Position numbers and translations under genes: made by a program
The notes under the pieces: model-generated
Told to the model about the DNA's origin: nothing
Databases searched by the model: none
Seen by the model: the letters and a program-made list of their open reading frames with translations, nothing else
In this document: piece after piece, positions 1-8,319 of the stretch
Layout of the letters: every line of letters begins with the position of its first letter
Position numbering within the stretch: the first letter of the stretch is position 1
Origin: a virus
IMG/VR virus record: IMGVR_UViG_3300030098_006480
Span: 1 to 36,834 of that record
Direction: 5' to 3' (one strand)
Length of the DNA stretch: 36,834 nucleotides

Positions 1-3000
1 ATTGTATTTAGTGGTGGTATAACCAAAGCATCTCACGATGATAAAAATGTTAGCCTTCAAATTGAGGATAAGTCTTATTTGCATCTTAAAAACACACAGC
101 TACCATCTAAAGGCTTTAATGATACAGATATAGATTTATTTGATAAATACCTAAATAAGCCTGTTCCAATGGTCTATGGGAGAGTAGATAGAGCTCCAAC
201 TATAGTAGGTGCAAAAGATTTGATAGAAGATGGTGAGAACTATAGAGGGGTTGTGTTTAAAGCAGATTGGTATAATTTACGAGAAAATATCAAAGCAGAA
301 TTTAATTCTTATGGGTCTAGAGTTGGAGATGGTATGGGTGGTAAATATATATTTTCTGCACATTTATATAAGTTTGACAATGACCATATCCCTATTACCC
401 ATAGATATGAAAAAAAAGAGGCTAACACTCCTAATAATTTTAGTGATGATGGATATATTAGGCAATATGCTCACAATGATACAAAAAATGAAATACATTT
501 ATTACGGAAAGGTATGAGGCTTCTTGAAAGCCCTAAGAATTATAACAGCTTGATTGATTTAGAAATAAATAGAGCTTCTTGGTCAGACACTACTACTCAA
601 TCTCATGATAAAATAGAATATCCACATTTAATAACTGAAATCGCTAGGCAATTCTCAAAAAAGGTTGATGATTCTATAGCCTTTATACATCATCCTGTAG
701 ATTCAAATACTTTAACTACAATATGGAATGGTGGTAGTTTAGATAATATAACTGAAACAAACGAATCAGGTCAAACAAGTAGAATTTTATATGTTTCCAA
801 TCTCTTTCCTGACCATACAGGAACTGTTCAATCTAGTGAGGAAGTATCGAATTATGATTTAATAACTGCAATTCAATCAGGACTTGCTTTAGAGGCTACA
901 AACTCAAGTAGTGTTGAAGTTAATAATTACATACCATTTACTTTAGACAATAGACTTGAAAATATGGACAGTAGAAGTTCAGGTATTGGTTTTAGTATTT
1001 ATAACGATTTAAATGGAGATGATTCAAGTCATTCAGGGATAAGGTTGAAATTAATCCCTTTAAACTTTTCTGTAGATTGTAGAACTTTTTTCCTTATGGA
1101 GGCAAGTCAGTTTTGCTATGAAACTAGTAATCTTGCATCTAATTTAAATCCAAATAGTCAACCTTCTAGGGATTTGTTTGGGTTGTGGTGCTCAGACGAA
1201 TTGAAATGGAATCGAAGCTCAAATGAAGACGGTGGTCGAGGTTTTTACGATGACCATGCTTTTTGGTCAGGAGCTCACTATATTAATTCAAATACAAAAA
1301 ATACATGGGTTCAGCAAAATGATGGTTTAGCATCAGGGGAGTACCCATCAGAGAAAGATAATAGAGGTCAAGGATTAGGCAGTAGAATATCTTTTGATTC
1401 TTTTAATAAAACTGACTTTTCAGATAAGATTTATTTTGGATACTCAACAGGGCTGACAAGTGTTTCTGAATTGAATAGTGAGCAGAACGATAATTTATTT
1501 TTCGATTCAGGAACTTCACAAAGTTTTGGTCGAACATTTAGACATAAAAAAGAAATAATTTTAAGATATTTATTTATGTTTCATCAGGCTGCTGTTGAGT
1601 TTAAAAGAGATGCTAGTTTTTTTATAGATACATCAGGAAGGTCGGATTATGATTTTGCTAACATATTAAAGATACAACATCCTTCTATTGGTTCTTCAGT
1701 TCAAGACTCTATGAATTATAATTCTTGTGGTCTGATTTATCATATGCTAGATGTGGAGGGAGTTGTTGATGTAAAAGATATAGACTTTGGATCTTATGAG
1801 AAGGCTTATAGTTATTTTGAAAATTATGATATCAGGACTGAATTTAGTCAGAGTGAGTTTATTCCTTCGGACAAACTTATCGAAAATATAACTAAAAATC
1901 TTCCTTTGTTTTTATCTTATAATAATAAGAATCAAATAAAATTTAATATAATACAGAAAAGCTATATTAAAGATGATTATGACAATAGCTTTGAAATTAG
2001 AGTACAAGATTTAATAAGATATAAATTCACAAGAAAAGATGCAGAAAAAATAGCTACAAAAATAAAATATAAATATAATTATGACTATGGAAGCAAGGAA
2101 ACTAATAAGGTATATGAGTATTCACTATCATCTAAGTATGATGATGATTATTTTGACTTTTATGGCATTCCAAATAATCACTCTAAAAGTAGCTTAGAAA
2201 TTGAAGATAGATTTGTAAGAGATGAAAACACAGCTAAAAGTCTTGCAGAGAGTATTTTGCACGACAATGCGAATGACCATTTAGAATTAAGTCTTGACCT
2301 ACCTGTTCGGTATTTTAATTTAGAGGTGGGAGATTTGATTCATTTTAAAGAAATACCCCAAAATATTAAGCCTTTTGGAGTCGATATTAGGGTTGCTACA
2401 AATTCTAACAAAATAGTTCGATATCCTTTATTCATAATAACTTCAACAAAAAAAGGCATTTCTAAAATATCAATACAAGCGACACAACTTCATGCTTCTA
2501 TAGATATAGGAAAGTTTAGAGATGATAATTTAGCTGAGAGTTGGATTTCTGAAGAGTTTTCAAATTTAATAGGGTTAGACACTACTTACTTAAAAAATCA
2601 AATAGATAAAAGCTATATAGTATCTGAAATACCTCAAATACTGGGATGTACAAATCCAAATGCTCTCAATTATAGTGCTGATGCCACAGTAGATGATGGT
2701 AGTTGTGTGCTTCAAGAAGATATAAATTCTACCTGTGCTCATCCTTATGCTCAGAATTATAATGGAGACAACCTTTCTGAATATTTACCTTCACCAAATA
2801 ACGAAGGATGTGTTATAACCTATTTATCAGATTCAATATTGGACTTTTATATAAATTTAAACTTGCAAGATGATTTTATTGCAGGATTAACAACTCAAGG
2901 ATTAGATGATAGCTCTTCTCTGCATATTCCTTTTTCTGAGGCTATAAATCTTTCAAATGTAGAGCAAAACTATTTAGAGAATGATTATAAATATATTGAA

Positions 3001-3670
3001 ATCATGATAAATTCCATGGCTATATTTCAAGGCAATGAAGGAGCTTATCCGAACATGGATACAGCCAATATAAAATGGGGTGTTAAATTTTTAGATAAAG
3101 AGTTGAATATAAAAGAGATATTGATAAATGACAATGAAAATAATTATCCTTTTGATTTTACAGGTTATTTAGATACGGATGAATATATTCCATCAGGTAT
3201 TTTATCAGAGTTCAGAGTATCAAGACTAAACCTTCCTCTGTTATCAGGAAGTGAAGATTATATAGATAATCAGGGAAATGCATATTCTAAATATGCACTA
3301 CTTCACTATCTATGGAAAGAGTATGACATGGTTGAGTTAGAGGAGCTTGTTGATATTGGGAATAGACCTTATGCTTATTTTCAAATTACTGCCTTTATTG
3401 AAAATATTGGATATCAATCCAACCTTCAAAACCACACATTTTCTTTTTATATTAAAGTTCCATATCCTGAAGAAGTTATTGGAGCAACCATACCTCAACT
3501 GCACGAAGGAATAACAGCAAATGGAGATGTTAATTTTGACGGTATTACCAATGTTTTAGATGTGGTTCAAACTGTTAATTATGTATTAGGTAATATAGAT
3601 TTTACAGATGAGCAATTAATCGCTGCAGATATAAATAAGGATGGGATTGTTAATATTTTAGATGTAATAA
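1..3670 (+). repeat. Left-end copy of diverged terminal repeat (tail-tip gene allele A)
   Basis: This segment aligns along its whole length with 33030-36834. The first 77 bases are identical to 33030-33106 and the last 79 (3592-3670) are identical to 36756-36834. Between these flanks the copies differ by many substitutions and several in-frame indels. The positions match a contig that entered an allelic bubble by one branch and left by the other. Confidence 0.85.
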
Positions 3671-3696
3671 CTGTTGTTCAAACCCTTTTAGACTAG
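1..3696 (+). CDS. Tail-tip / baseplate-hub protein, allele A (5' end outside window)
   Basis: The frame is open from base 1; no start is needed inside the window because the homologous copy at the right end shows the true N-terminus about 129 codons upstream. The middle part (about nt 2280-2500) has the 'LPVRYFNLEVGDLI...' and 'PLFIITSTKKGISK' stretches typical of siphophage tail-associated or host-specificity proteins. Near nt 2644-2706 is a Cys motif of the form GCTNPxAxNYxxxAxxDDGSC, followed by a related CAHPYAQNY...C segment. The C-terminus (about nt 3520-3693) is a dockerin type I-like pair of calcium-binding repeats (DVNFDGITNVLD and DINKDGIVNILD). It likely sits at the tail tip and contacts the host; receptor binding is inference. 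If the genome closes on itself the protein is 1360 residues. Confidence 0.75.
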   Translation: MVFSGGITKASHDDKNVSLQIEDKSYLHLKNTQLPSKGFNDTDIDLFDKYLNKPVPMVYGRVDRAPTIVGAKDLIEDGENYRGVVFKADWYNLRENIKAEFNSYGSRVGDGMGGKYIFSAHLYKFDNDHIPITHRYEKKEANTPNNFSDDGYIRQYAHNDTKNEIHLLRKGMRLLESPKNYNSLIDLEINRASWSDTTTQSHDKIEYPHLITEIARQFSKKVDDSIAFIHHPVDSNTLTTIWNGGSLDNITETNESGQTSRILYVSNLFPDHTGTVQSSEEVSNYDLITAIQSGLALEATNSSSVEVNNYIPFTLDNRLENMDSRSSGIGFSIYNDLNGDDSSHSGIRLKLIPLNFSVDCRTFFLMEASQFCYETSNLASNLNPNSQPSRDLFGLWCSDELKWNRSSNEDGGRGFYDDHAFWSGAHYINSNTKNTWVQQNDGLASGEYPSEKDNRGQGLGSRISFDSFNKTDFSDKIYFGYSTGLTSVSELNSEQNDNLFFDSGTSQSFGRTFRHKKEIILRYLFMFHQAAVEFKRDASFFIDTSGRSDYDFANILKIQHPSIGSSVQDSMNYNSCGLIYHMLDVEGVVDVKDIDFGSYEKAYSYFENYDIRTEFSQSEFIPSDKLIENITKNLPLFLSYNNKNQIKFNIIQKSYIKDDYDNSFEIRVQDLIRYKFTRKDAEKIATKIKYKYNYDYGSKETNKVYEYSLSSKYDDDYFDFYGIPNNHSKSSLEIEDRFVRDENTAKSLAESILHDNANDHLELSLDLPVRYFNLEVGDLIHFKEIPQNIKPFGVDIRVATNSNKIVRYPLFIITSTKKGISKISIQATQLHASIDIGKFRDDNLAESWISEEFSNLIGLDTTYLKNQIDKSYIVSEIPQILGCTNPNALNYSADATVDDGSCVLQEDINSTCAHPYAQNYNGDNLSEYLPSPNNEGCVITYLSDSILDFYINLNLQDDFIAGLTTQGLDDSSSLHIPFSEAINLSNVEQNYLENDYKYIEIMINSMAIFQGNEGAYPNMDTANIKWGVKFLDKELNIKEILINDNENNYPFDFTGYLDTDEYIPSGILSEFRVSRLNLPLLSGSEDYIDNQGNAYSKYALLHYLWKEYDMVELEELVDIGNRPYAYFQITAFIENIGYQSNLQNHTFSFYIKVPYPEEVIGATIPQLHEGITANGDVNFDGITNVLDVVQTVNYVLGNIDFTDEQLIAADINKDGIVNILDVITVVQTLLD

Positions 3697-3703
3697 GAGA
3701 TAT

Positions 3704-4498
3704 ATGAATATACTTAAATATGGAGAGGGAGTTGCATTTTTAGAATCTAATGATAATATCTTAGGATTAGAGTTGGATATTACATCTCAAATGCAATCTG
3801 AATCTTTATTAGGTGAGGGGTTTTTATTCTCAGGAAATAAGAATAAGATAATAATTGCATCTCTGAACAATAAACCTTTGGACAATAAGGAGCTTTTTAA
3901 GTACAATGGGGTTTTAAAAATAAATTCTGTAATTGCAGGTGTCATGTTAAATGGCAAGGCTGTAAAAGTTAGTGTTTCGGCTCAATCTTCTGAAGTTGAA
4001 ATGCTTATCAACAATTCTAACACTTTGGTTAATAGTAGCAATATCAGTATGGATATAAATGAAAACATTCCTGCATCGCCTGTAAATGTTAATAAGCAGC
4101 TTGTATGTGTAACTAACAATCTATCAACGGAAGGTGGTGAGTTTTACTTTAAAAATGGGGTTGAATATTTAGGTGATTATCATTTGTATGGGAATTTAAA
4201 AGCTATGACAGGTGCAACTCGTTCTGATTCGTCTGAGTTTATTTACAGAAAGGATGCTTTAGATAAATTAGAGCAGCAAAATATAAGAGAAGAGTTTGAG
4301 ATAAAACCTGTAGTTCAAGAATTAAAATTAGAAGATTTGGGCGATACTGAAGAAACCAAAACCAAAGATATGAAGGGTAAATTTATTAAAACAGCGATAG
4401 TTAAAGTTAAAGATAAAGTAAAACCTCAAAAGTCAGTTATAAAAGGGTTGGAATCTAAGCAGGTTGTGAAGAAAGATATTAAAGGAGGAAAATATTAA
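3704..4498 (+). CDS. Virion-associated protein downstream of tail tip
   Basis: 264 residues, with SD AGGAGA overlapping the stop codon of the tail-tip gene. The middle carries 'GGEFYFKNGVEYLGDYHLY...MTGATRSDSS', a pattern I associate with small structural proteins of uncultured marine phages (from memory, not searched). The last 60 residues are Lys-rich and low in complexity. No enzymatic motif, signal peptide or membrane segment is visible. Its place between the tail tip and another virion-like gene suggests a tail-fibre or baseplate accessory role, which is inference. Confidence 0.5.
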   Translation: MNILKYGEGVAFLESNDNILGLELDITSQMQSESLLGEGFLFSGNKNKIIIASLNNKPLDNKELFKYNGVLKINSVIAGVMLNGKAVKVSVSAQSSEVEMLINNSNTLVNSSNISMDINENIPASPVNVNKQLVCVTNNLSTEGGEFYFKNGVEYLGDYHLYGNLKAMTGATRSDSSEFIYRKDALDKLEQQNIREEFEIKPVVQELKLEDLGDTEETKTKDMKGKFIKTAIVKVKDKVKPQKSVIKGLESKQVVKKDIKGGKY

Positions 4499-5502
4499 TG
4501 GCTTTTCAAGATGTGGTAACACCAAGATTTTATATAAACTATTTAGAATGGATTTTAAATAATTATAAAACAGGAACTCCAAAATTGGGAGATGATGAAA
4601 ATAGCGATTTAATTAAATATGCAAGTCTTAGCAATAGGTCTGCCTTAAAAGCTTCTGAAGGAAATATAAGTATAGAATATCCTATAGAGGATGAATCCTT
4701 AACAACATCAAACCCTATATTTGAGAAGATTAAATTTGCATATCTCTTAGGAAATAAAAGTGATAATCCTTTGAGTTGTTCAATATCAATAAATGAATCA
4801 CAATTAACTTTTACAAGTTTGTTAGATGAGCACACCGATGTTGATAATGGCTCTTTTAGTTCTCCATATAATGGATGGGAAATTATAGGAGCTACAGGAG
4901 GCTTACCTGACGATGAAGTTATCACCTCGATTAAATTTACTTTTAGTGGTAGTGATTCTTTCGAGTTGAGCAACATAGGATTTGGTGGTTATTTCGATAT
5001 GATGCACTCGCCTGAGTTAGATTTAACCTATTCAAAATCATACGATGGAGTTCAAAAACAAAAATCTATGGGTGGAGCAACTTTAGTTAATTATAATTAC
5101 CTTAGACCACCTGCCTTTGGAAATGTCGGATACTTCGAACTATCAAATGCAGATAATCCTTTGAATGTTCCTACACGAACAGGTAGAAGAAATTATCAAT
5201 TAAACTTTAAATACCTAGAAAATTCTACAACTAAAGATAGCTTATTCCCTCAATCTGAGAATTTATACACCATCGATAACGGTCTTACACAGAATGATGC
5301 TCTATATGATGATAATTCGTTTTATGGAAATGTAATCCATATGACTCAAGGTGGCACAATACCATTCATATTTCAAGCAGATAATAGCAATTTTAGTGGA
5401 GATATGTTTAGTGTGTGTACCTTTGACCAAAAAGATTTCAACTTCAAGCAGGTTGCACCATCAGTATATGATTGTTCTTTAAAAATAGTGGAGTCGTGGT
5501 AG
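4498..5502 (+). CDS. Probable tail fibre / distal tail structural protein
   Basis: 334 residues. The start overlaps the previous stop (TAATG) and has a strong AAAGGAGG site, so it is translationally coupled to its neighbour. The sequence is rich in Ser, Asn, Asp and aromatic residues with predicted beta strands, typical of virion structural proteins, and has no catalytic motif. It is the last gene of the rightward late transcript before a convergent hairpin at 5503-5522. I do not recognise a family; a structural tail role follows from position only. Confidence 0.5.
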   Translation: MAFQDVVTPRFYINYLEWILNNYKTGTPKLGDDENSDLIKYASLSNRSALKASEGNISIEYPIEDESLTTSNPIFEKIKFAYLLGNKSDNPLSCSISINESQLTFTSLLDEHTDVDNGSFSSPYNGWEIIGATGGLPDDEVITSIKFTFSGSDSFELSNIGFGGYFDMMHSPELDLTYSKSYDGVQKQKSMGGATLVNYNYLRPPAFGNVGYFELSNADNPLNVPTRTGRRNYQLNFKYLENSTTKDSLFPQSENLYTIDNGLTQNDALYDDNSFYGNVIHMTQGGTIPFIFQADNSNFSGDMFSVCTFDQKDFNFKQVAPSVYDCSLKIVESW

Positions 5503-5522
5503 TTAAGACCTTCTTGGGTCTT
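5503..5522. terminator. Bidirectional hairpin between convergent operons
   Basis: Inverted repeat AAGACC / GGTCTT with a 6-base loop lies exactly where the rightward virion operon and the leftward recombination operon meet. It overlaps the stop of the leftward NinB-like gene. The flanking T and A runs are short, so intrinsic termination is plausible but weak. Confidence 0.45.
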
Positions 5523-5841
5523 TAATAGGGAATCCTAATTCGGCAGCTTTAAAAACTATTTTATCTAAATAGTCGCTAAATTCATTTTCTGATAGCTCTG
5601 TGGTACTATCAATCATAAATTCATTCTTGAAAATCTTATGTAATTCCTTAGAGTAATACCCTAGTTGTGGTGCTAGGTCATCAAGCATCGCCCAATATAA
5701 GTTATTTTGCCTGTTATTGCGAATATTAGAGGGTTTTATGAAGATATTGACCTCACCATCAAGTGTGGCTAAAAAGTCCTTTAAACCCTTAGAATCGTGC
5801 CAACTTATAACTCCATCTTTTACTTTAGCTGCGAACTTCAT
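5503..5841 (-). CDS. NinB-like recombination protein
   Basis: 112 residues. 'KPSNIRNNRQNNLYWAMLDDLAPQLGYYSKELHKIFKNEF' matches the NinB pattern, in which an R..QN..YW.....IA signature is followed by a helix with HK.F. A later segment (SENEFSDYLDKIVFKAAELGFPI) resembles the C-terminal helix of the family. NinB proteins bind single-stranded DNA and act with phage annealing proteins. This gene is last in the leftward recombination operon and overlaps the upstream nuclease gene by an ATGA junction. The assignment rests on motif recall; a shorter DUF-type relative is possible. Confidence 0.55.
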   Translation of the reverse strand: MKFAAKVKDGVISWHDSKGLKDFLATLDGEVNIFIKPSNIRNNRQNNLYWAMLDDLAPQLGYYSKELHKIFKNEFMIDSTTELSENEFSDYLDKIVFKAAELGFPIKDPRRS

Positions 5842-6389
5842 ATAGAAATTGATTTGCTTGACATTGTATTAATATTTTTTAAAACCTCATTTTCTCTTTT
5901 TGTCCATATCCTTTCTTCTAAAGACATCAAATCTTGACCTCTCACTAGTGTTAGAACATCTTTTCTCCCAACTCTTGAATATTTTTTATACAAAGCCTGT
6001 TGCTTATTTTCTACAATCTCATCTTTGATGTATTTTTCTACAAACTTAACAATTTTACATCTATCAACGAGCACCCAATGATTAACAAACTCAAATGCTA
6101 TAATATCTGCTTCTCCATAAAGCCAACCTTTATTACCTTGAACATTCTTTAATTCAATCCAATAAAAATCATCTTTCATTCCCATAGTAATTTTTTTTGA
6201 GCTTTTTACATCAACTGTTATTTTTTTAGTATCAGGTTTGGCTTGAATCCAAAAATCAATATGCTTATACATATCTTCTTCTTTTGTGGATTTTACTACC
6301 TTCATATTTTTAACTTCTTCGACAAACTTTTTAAACCTATCCTCTGCTGCATATCCGTAATTGTAATCATTTTGGTACTTTTTATTCAT
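5838..6389 (-). CDS. PD-(D/E)XK-type nuclease-like protein
   Basis: 183 residues. A plausible restriction-endonuclease-fold core is visible: E16 in a first helix (AAEDRF), D45 in HIDFWI, and D60-V-K62 in ITVDVKSS, with a following FYWIELK strand. The spacing suits a small PD-(D/E)XK nuclease acting on branched or foreign DNA. The C-terminal third is basic and helical. It overlaps the HNH gene upstream and the NinB-like gene downstream, so it belongs to the DNA recombination module. The substrate is unknown. Confidence 0.5.
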   Translation of the reverse strand: MNKKYQNDYNYGYAAEDRFKKFVEEVKNMKVVKSTKEEDMYKHIDFWIQAKPDTKKITVDVKSSKKITMGMKDDFYWIELKNVQGNKGWLYGEADIIAFEFVNHWVLVDRCKIVKFVEKYIKDEIVENKQQALYKKYSRVGRKDVLTLVRGQDLMSLEERIWTKRENEVLKNINTMSSKSISI

Positions 6390-6663
6390 TTATAAAATAC
6401 CCTTTTAGATACCACCAAGCATCTCGCCATAAATTAATATTGTATTTTTCTTGTATTCCTTCAATTCCAAAGTTATGCCTTTCTATGTGATGCTTCCGAC
6501 ATAAAGGAACACACGAATAATCTTTTAAACCTGATTTATTAGCACCACCCATCCCTCGTGCATTTAAGTGGTCTGCATCACAGGGTTGCCTACCACAGAC
6601 ACAGCAGGGTTGCTTCTTTATATATTCAATGTATTTAGAAGGGTGTGCCATCCCAAGGCTCAT
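6382..6663 (-). CDS. HNH nuclease-like protein (DUF968/Ref-like zinc finger)
   Basis: 93 residues. It contains CCVCG near the N-terminus, then DADHLNARGMGGANKSG, a Lys-Asp turn, and VPLCRKHHIERHNFG. The Cys pair, the 'DxDH' and the 'CxxHH...H' together form the zinc site and beta-beta-alpha-metal core of the compact HNH group found in phages, including DUF968 and P1 Ref-like proteins. It probably nicks or cleaves DNA during recombination. The start at M1 gives a short overlap with the upstream gene; M5 is an alternative. Confidence 0.7.
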   Translation of the reverse strand: MSLGMAHPSKYIEYIKKQPCCVCGRQPCDADHLNARGMGGANKSGLKDYSCVPLCRKHHIERHNFGIEGIQEKYNINLWRDAWWYLKGYFINE

Positions 6664-6949
6664 CGTAATTATCTTGCTTTTTTCTAAAAATTATAACCCC
6701 ACCTTCATTTCTAACAAGCTGAGATATGTCCATATGTTGATGCTCTGCTAAGTTCTTATAACAATCATCTCTAATTTTAGGGTCTAGATATTCATTGACG
6801 AATCTCTCTATTATCATAAGATGTTTAACTCTTACTAATAAATCTTCACCAAAAGTTCCTAACATTTCTGTTAGTTTTGATATAATTTCAGAACTCTTAC
6901 AATCGACAGTAGCTTTATAAACTCCAACTACATAATTAGAATCACTCAT
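6635..6949 (-). CDS. Conserved-looking small protein in recombination operon, function unknown
   Basis: 104 residues beginning MSDSNYVVG. A longer reading exists, but AAGGAGGA lies 3-4 bases before the ATG at 6949, so I chose that start. The protein is mixed alpha/beta with no Cys and no clear motif. It overlaps the start of the HNH gene downstream and the end of the resolvase upstream, implying coupled translation with the nuclease set. No function is assigned. Confidence 0.6.
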   Translation of the reverse strand: MSDSNYVVGVYKATVDCKSSEIISKLTEMLGTFGEDLLVRVKHLMIIERFVNEYLDPKIRDDCYKNLAEHQHMDISQLVRNEGGVIIFRKKQDNYDEPWDGTPF

Positions 6950-7260
6950 TTTTCCTCCTTTAATTTTTGTATTTCTGCCAACCAATCCTCAAATGGCATA
7001 ATAATATAAGGAATTCCTCTGTTTTCTCTAACCACTTGAGCATCTACATCTTTTGTAGGGTAAATCCAATTTGGCAGTTTTTTGCGAATTTTAGCTTGGA
7101 TTTTATAATCATCATCTATAACAACATCAACCTCTTTTACCAAGCCCATGCTTCGACCATCACTACCCCAACACCTCTGAGCTTTGATTCCCCAAAATTT
7201 ACAGATTTTAACTATTTCCCTCTCGAATCTGCTACCTTTGTCTTTAGATTTATTTGACAT
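6946..7260 (-). CDS. Hjc-like Holliday junction resolvase
   Basis: 104 residues. The start at 7260 is preferred over 7266 because AGGAG sits 7 bases before it and only 1 base before the earlier ATG. It has KGSRFEREI (catalytic Glu), then R..GS.GR, EVDVVI (catalytic Asp), and YKIQAKIRKKLP, where Gln-x-Lys replaces the usual Glu-x-Lys. These are the Hjc-type resolvase motifs in the expected order and spacing. It would resolve branched intermediates produced by the ERF annealing pathway before packaging. The Q for E change is worth noting but is seen in related nucleases. Confidence 0.65.
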   Translation of the reverse strand: MSNKSKDKGSRFEREIVKICKFWGIKAQRCWGSDGRSMGLVKEVDVVIDDDYKIQAKIRKKLPNWIYPTKDVDAQVVRENRGIPYIIMPFEDWLAEIQKLKEEK

Positions 7261-7319
7261 ATTCATACTCCTATTATAAGTTTATATTGTGTCTTATGGC
7301 AAGTTTTTTTTACGAAAAG

Positions 7320-7619
7320 TTATTTTTCATTGAGCTTTTTAAGTTCTTTTTTATGCTTTTTTTCCCAATATCTCTTCCTAAATTTTCTTTCTAAAAAATT
7401 ATCATCAGAATTATAATATTTTAAGGTGTATTTTTTAGGCTCTTTTAGAGTTCTTCTTTCAGCAACCTGAAATTCTTCTTTGTGCCATTGTCATAAAAGT
7501 CCAACATTTTCATGCTCACCATCATAATAAGGATTTGCACAATTACTCAACTCAATTCCAATCGGAAATGTTGCTAGAAATATAATGGTGATGTAAATAT
7601 CAGTCGGCATTTTCTTCAT
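7320..7619 (-). pseudogene. Small membrane protein gene with an in-frame TGA
   Basis: From ATG at 7619 the frame encodes 42 residues (MKKMPTDIYITIIFLATFPI...) with one membrane or signal-like segment, then hits TGA at 7491-7493. The same frame stays open for 56 more codons to TAA at 7320, giving a Lys/Arg-rich tail (WHKEEFQVAERR..., ending KKLNEK) with no start codon of its own. TGA ends several other genes here, so it is not recoded genome-wide. The choices are a TGG-to-TGA change, stop readthrough, or a 42-residue protein with a chance open extension. The ATG overlaps the end of the zinc-ribbon gene upstream. Confidence 0.45.
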
Positions 7620-7761
7620 CAATATTATAATAAACTTCTACATTTGTAGGGCATTTTTCACAATGAAGATTAGATACAATTCCATTTCCATCTAAGCCAT
7701 AATCCTCAAAATCAAAATCACCACCCCATATTAAATCCGTATTACAATGCCAACACTTCAT
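7600..7761 (-). CDS. 53-residue zinc-ribbon microprotein (KCWHC family)
   Basis: The protein begins MKCWHCNTDLIWGGD and has a second pair HCEKC about 30 residues later, giving a C-x2-C...C-x2-C zinc ribbon. It ends in an acidic tail. I recall very similar small proteins as common hypotheticals in cyanophages and other marine phages (memory only). The ATG overlaps the stop of the basic microprotein upstream (ATGA). Its role is unknown; a nucleic-acid or protein-binding zinc ribbon is the reasonable guess. Confidence 0.7.
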   Translation of the reverse strand: MKCWHCNTDLIWGGDFDFEDYGLDGNGIVSNLHCEKCPTNVEVYYNIDEENAD

Positions 7762-7877
7762 TCTCTATCCCTCTGTTTAAACTTTTTAACTTGATTGGCA
7801 GTTCTGCCTATTTTTTTAAGGTGCAAGTTCTTTTTCCTTTTTTCTTGTTTCTTGATTTTCGACTTCTTGTTCGGCAT
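7758..7877 (-). CDS. 39-residue Lys-rich microprotein overlapping its neighbour
   Basis: It starts MPNKKSKIKK and is almost half Lys/Arg. It is read in a different frame from the 3' end of the gene at 7816-8094, overlapping it by 62 bases, and its TGA overlaps the ATG of the zinc-ribbon gene. GGAG lies 11 bases before the ATG. The coupling argues that it is translated; the A-rich composition means chance openness cannot be excluded. Confidence 0.4.
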   Translation of the reverse strand: MPNKKSKIKKQEKRKKNLHLKKIGRTANQVKKFKQRDRE

Positions 7878-8094
7878 TTCTTTTTTTTCTCCAAATTTTT
7901 TGTTGAGTGTTGTATTTTTTTCTTTCTCTGACCCTCCAATTACTTGAATCATCAGAGTGGTATATAGGTTCTAATATCTTTCTCTCTACCCACCAACATC
8001 TGCCATTGTCAGAATAATCTTTTGAGGCTTTTACATATACTTGATTTCTCGACAATCCTCTGTATTCGACTCTAGTTATAAATCTCGGCATCAT
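7816..8094 (-). CDS. GRCWW-motif small protein, paralog 2
   Basis: 92 residues starting MMPRFITRVEYRGL, with SD AAAGGAG. It shares EYRGL...DYSDNGRCWWVE.KI with the gene immediately upstream (8091-8318), so the two form a tandem duplicated pair. Its C-terminal 40 residues are highly basic. Its ATG overlaps the stop of its paralog (ATGATG). I do not recognise the family. Confidence 0.6.
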   Translation of the reverse strand: MMPRFITRVEYRGLSRNQVYVKASKDYSDNGRCWWVERKILEPIYHSDDSSNWRVRERKKYNTQQKIWRKKRNAEQEVENQETRKKEKELAP

Positions 8095-8318
8095 TTTCTC
8101 CTTTTAAATCCGTTTCTGTATGTATTTGTACAACATAATTTCTCTTTAATTTTCAATTCAATCCACCAACACCTACCATTGTCGGAATAATCTAGCGCTG
8201 CCTGTTTAATCATATCTGATGTTCGCAACCCTCTATATTCCTCTCTATATAAAAACCTTTCTTTCTTTTTTTTAACTGACTCTTCAAACCTTAATTTCTG
8301 CAATTCGCTTTTATTCAT
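8091..8318 (-). CDS. GRCWW-motif small protein, paralog 1
   Basis: 75 residues. The core EEYRGL...AALDYSDNGRCWWIELKI matches the downstream paralog over about 35 residues, while the N-terminus (MNKSELQKLRF) is unrelated. A GGAG site precedes the start. The Cys-Trp-Trp cluster in a conserved block suggests a folded micro-domain. Function unknown; the context is early phage accessory genes. Confidence 0.6.
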   Translation of the reverse strand: MNKSELQKLRFEESVKKKKERFLYREEYRGLRTSDMIKQAALDYSDNGRCWWIELKIKEKLCCTNTYRNGFKRRK

Positions 8319-8319
8319 T

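Noticed and set aside
4563-4976. 137-codon antisense frame inside the 4498-5502 gene
   Set aside because: Opposite a well-supported gene with SD and coupling; composition mirrors the sense codons.
7491-7493. Genome-wide TGA-to-Trp recoding
   Set aside because: TGA ends several well-supported genes (for example at 20162, 22124 and 25398), and Trp is written TGG throughout the large structural genes.
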